IMG/VR virus record: IMGVR_UViG_3300035523_000144
Span: 1 to 38,144 of that record
Length of the DNA stretch: 38,144 nucleotides
From: a virus
Reading direction: 5' to 3' (one strand)
Below the pieces are notes generated by a model, which made no database searches, had not been told where the DNA came from, and was given only the letters and a program-made list of their open reading frames with translations. Shown here one piece after another: positions 37,912-38,144 of the stretch (within the stretch, counting starts at the first letter, position 1; each line of letters starts with the position of its first letter). The position numbers and the translations under genes were made by a program.

Positions 37912-38144
37912 CAGGAGGTCGCCCAGCGGAGCGCGGTCCGGTAGCCCGCGCTGATGAGCGCGTTGGCGATGGCGGTCGCGGCGACCGCCGGCGTGGCGGC
38001 CGCGATGTCGATGCCGGTGACGCCGACCGCCACGAGCGCCGCGGAGGCGCCCATGAGCGTGTCTGCGACGAAGTCCTTGAGGACCTTGGACTTCGTGAGT
38101 GAGGCGATCCCCCCGCCGTCGGTGAGCGTGCTCGTCACGTTCAC
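37911..38144 (-). CDS. Holin-like membrane protein at window edge
   Basis: A 77-aa frame whose GTG is the last base triplet of the window. It has two hydrophobic stretches (FVADTLMGASAALVAVGVTG, then IAAATPAVAATAIANALISA) flanked by charged residues, as in small phage holins, and it is coupled by TGATG to the next gene. The protein may start here or continue beyond the edge. If the ends are joined, GAGAGG lies six bases upstream of GTG. Confidence 0.6.
   Translation of the reverse strand: MNVTSTLTDGGGIASLTKSKVLKDFVADTLMGASAALVAVGVTGIDIAAATPAVAATAIANALISAGYRTALRWATS

Noticed and set aside
1-38144. tRNA genes, CRISPR arrays, insertion sequences
   Set aside because: Looked for cloverleaf-type sequence, regular spaced repeats and transposase motifs; none could be supported.

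Overview
The window is 38.1 kb of very GC-rich, densely packed DNA. It reads as the genome, or near-complete prophage, of a temperate long-tailed (siphovirus-type) phage. GTG starts are frequent, and neighbouring genes are joined by ATGA, GTGA or TGATG overlaps. The large terminase resembles those of actinobacteriophages, and the integrase is a large serine recombinase. Together these suggest a host in the Actinomycetota or another GC-rich terrestrial lineage such as Chloroflexota. The host cannot be fixed from sequence alone.

Layout: almost everything is transcribed leftwards (minus strand). Reading right to left, the late block (38144 to 18919) holds a holin-like membrane protein, a small gene, a divergent HNH protein, small and large terminase, portal, S49/ClpP-like head protease, HK97-type capsid, decoration/connector genes, tail completion proteins and the major tail protein. 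It continues with a frameshifted tail-chaperone pair, the tape measure, the baseplate/tip protein and three fibre or fibre-associated genes. A sigma70-like promoter, dyad and ~170-nt structured leader precede the capsid gene, and a 10-bp hairpin lies beyond the decoration gene. This suggests the two most abundant head proteins form their own transcription unit.

An accessory segment on the plus strand (16.4-18.9 kb) follows the tail genes. It carries a small putative antitoxin-like gene, a PIN-domain ORF with no usable start codon, a DUF6941-like gene and a polytopic GT87-like glycosyltransferase. The reading frame of the last runs into the antisense of the last tail gene. Long gaps here (486 and 758 bp) contrast with the tight packing elsewhere.

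The immunity region (15.25-15.94 kb) has a Cro-like gene and a divergent repressor-like gene around a strong leftward promoter (TTGACA-17-TAGGCT) and an operator-like palindrome. The early block (15474 to 1) then encodes tiny membrane and zinc-binding proteins, a YqaJ exonuclease with a RecT annealing protein, a putative phage metallopeptidase, several DNA-binding proteins and a ParB-like protein. Further left are a replication-initiator-like gene with iteron-like repeats inside it (candidate origin), RusA resolvase and the integrase. Small plus-strand genes interrupt this block at 5.7-6.6 kb.

Each essential module occurs once, and joining the two window ends would put a good ribosome binding site six bases before the right-edge gene. 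The window could therefore be a complete circular genome. No endolysin was recognised.
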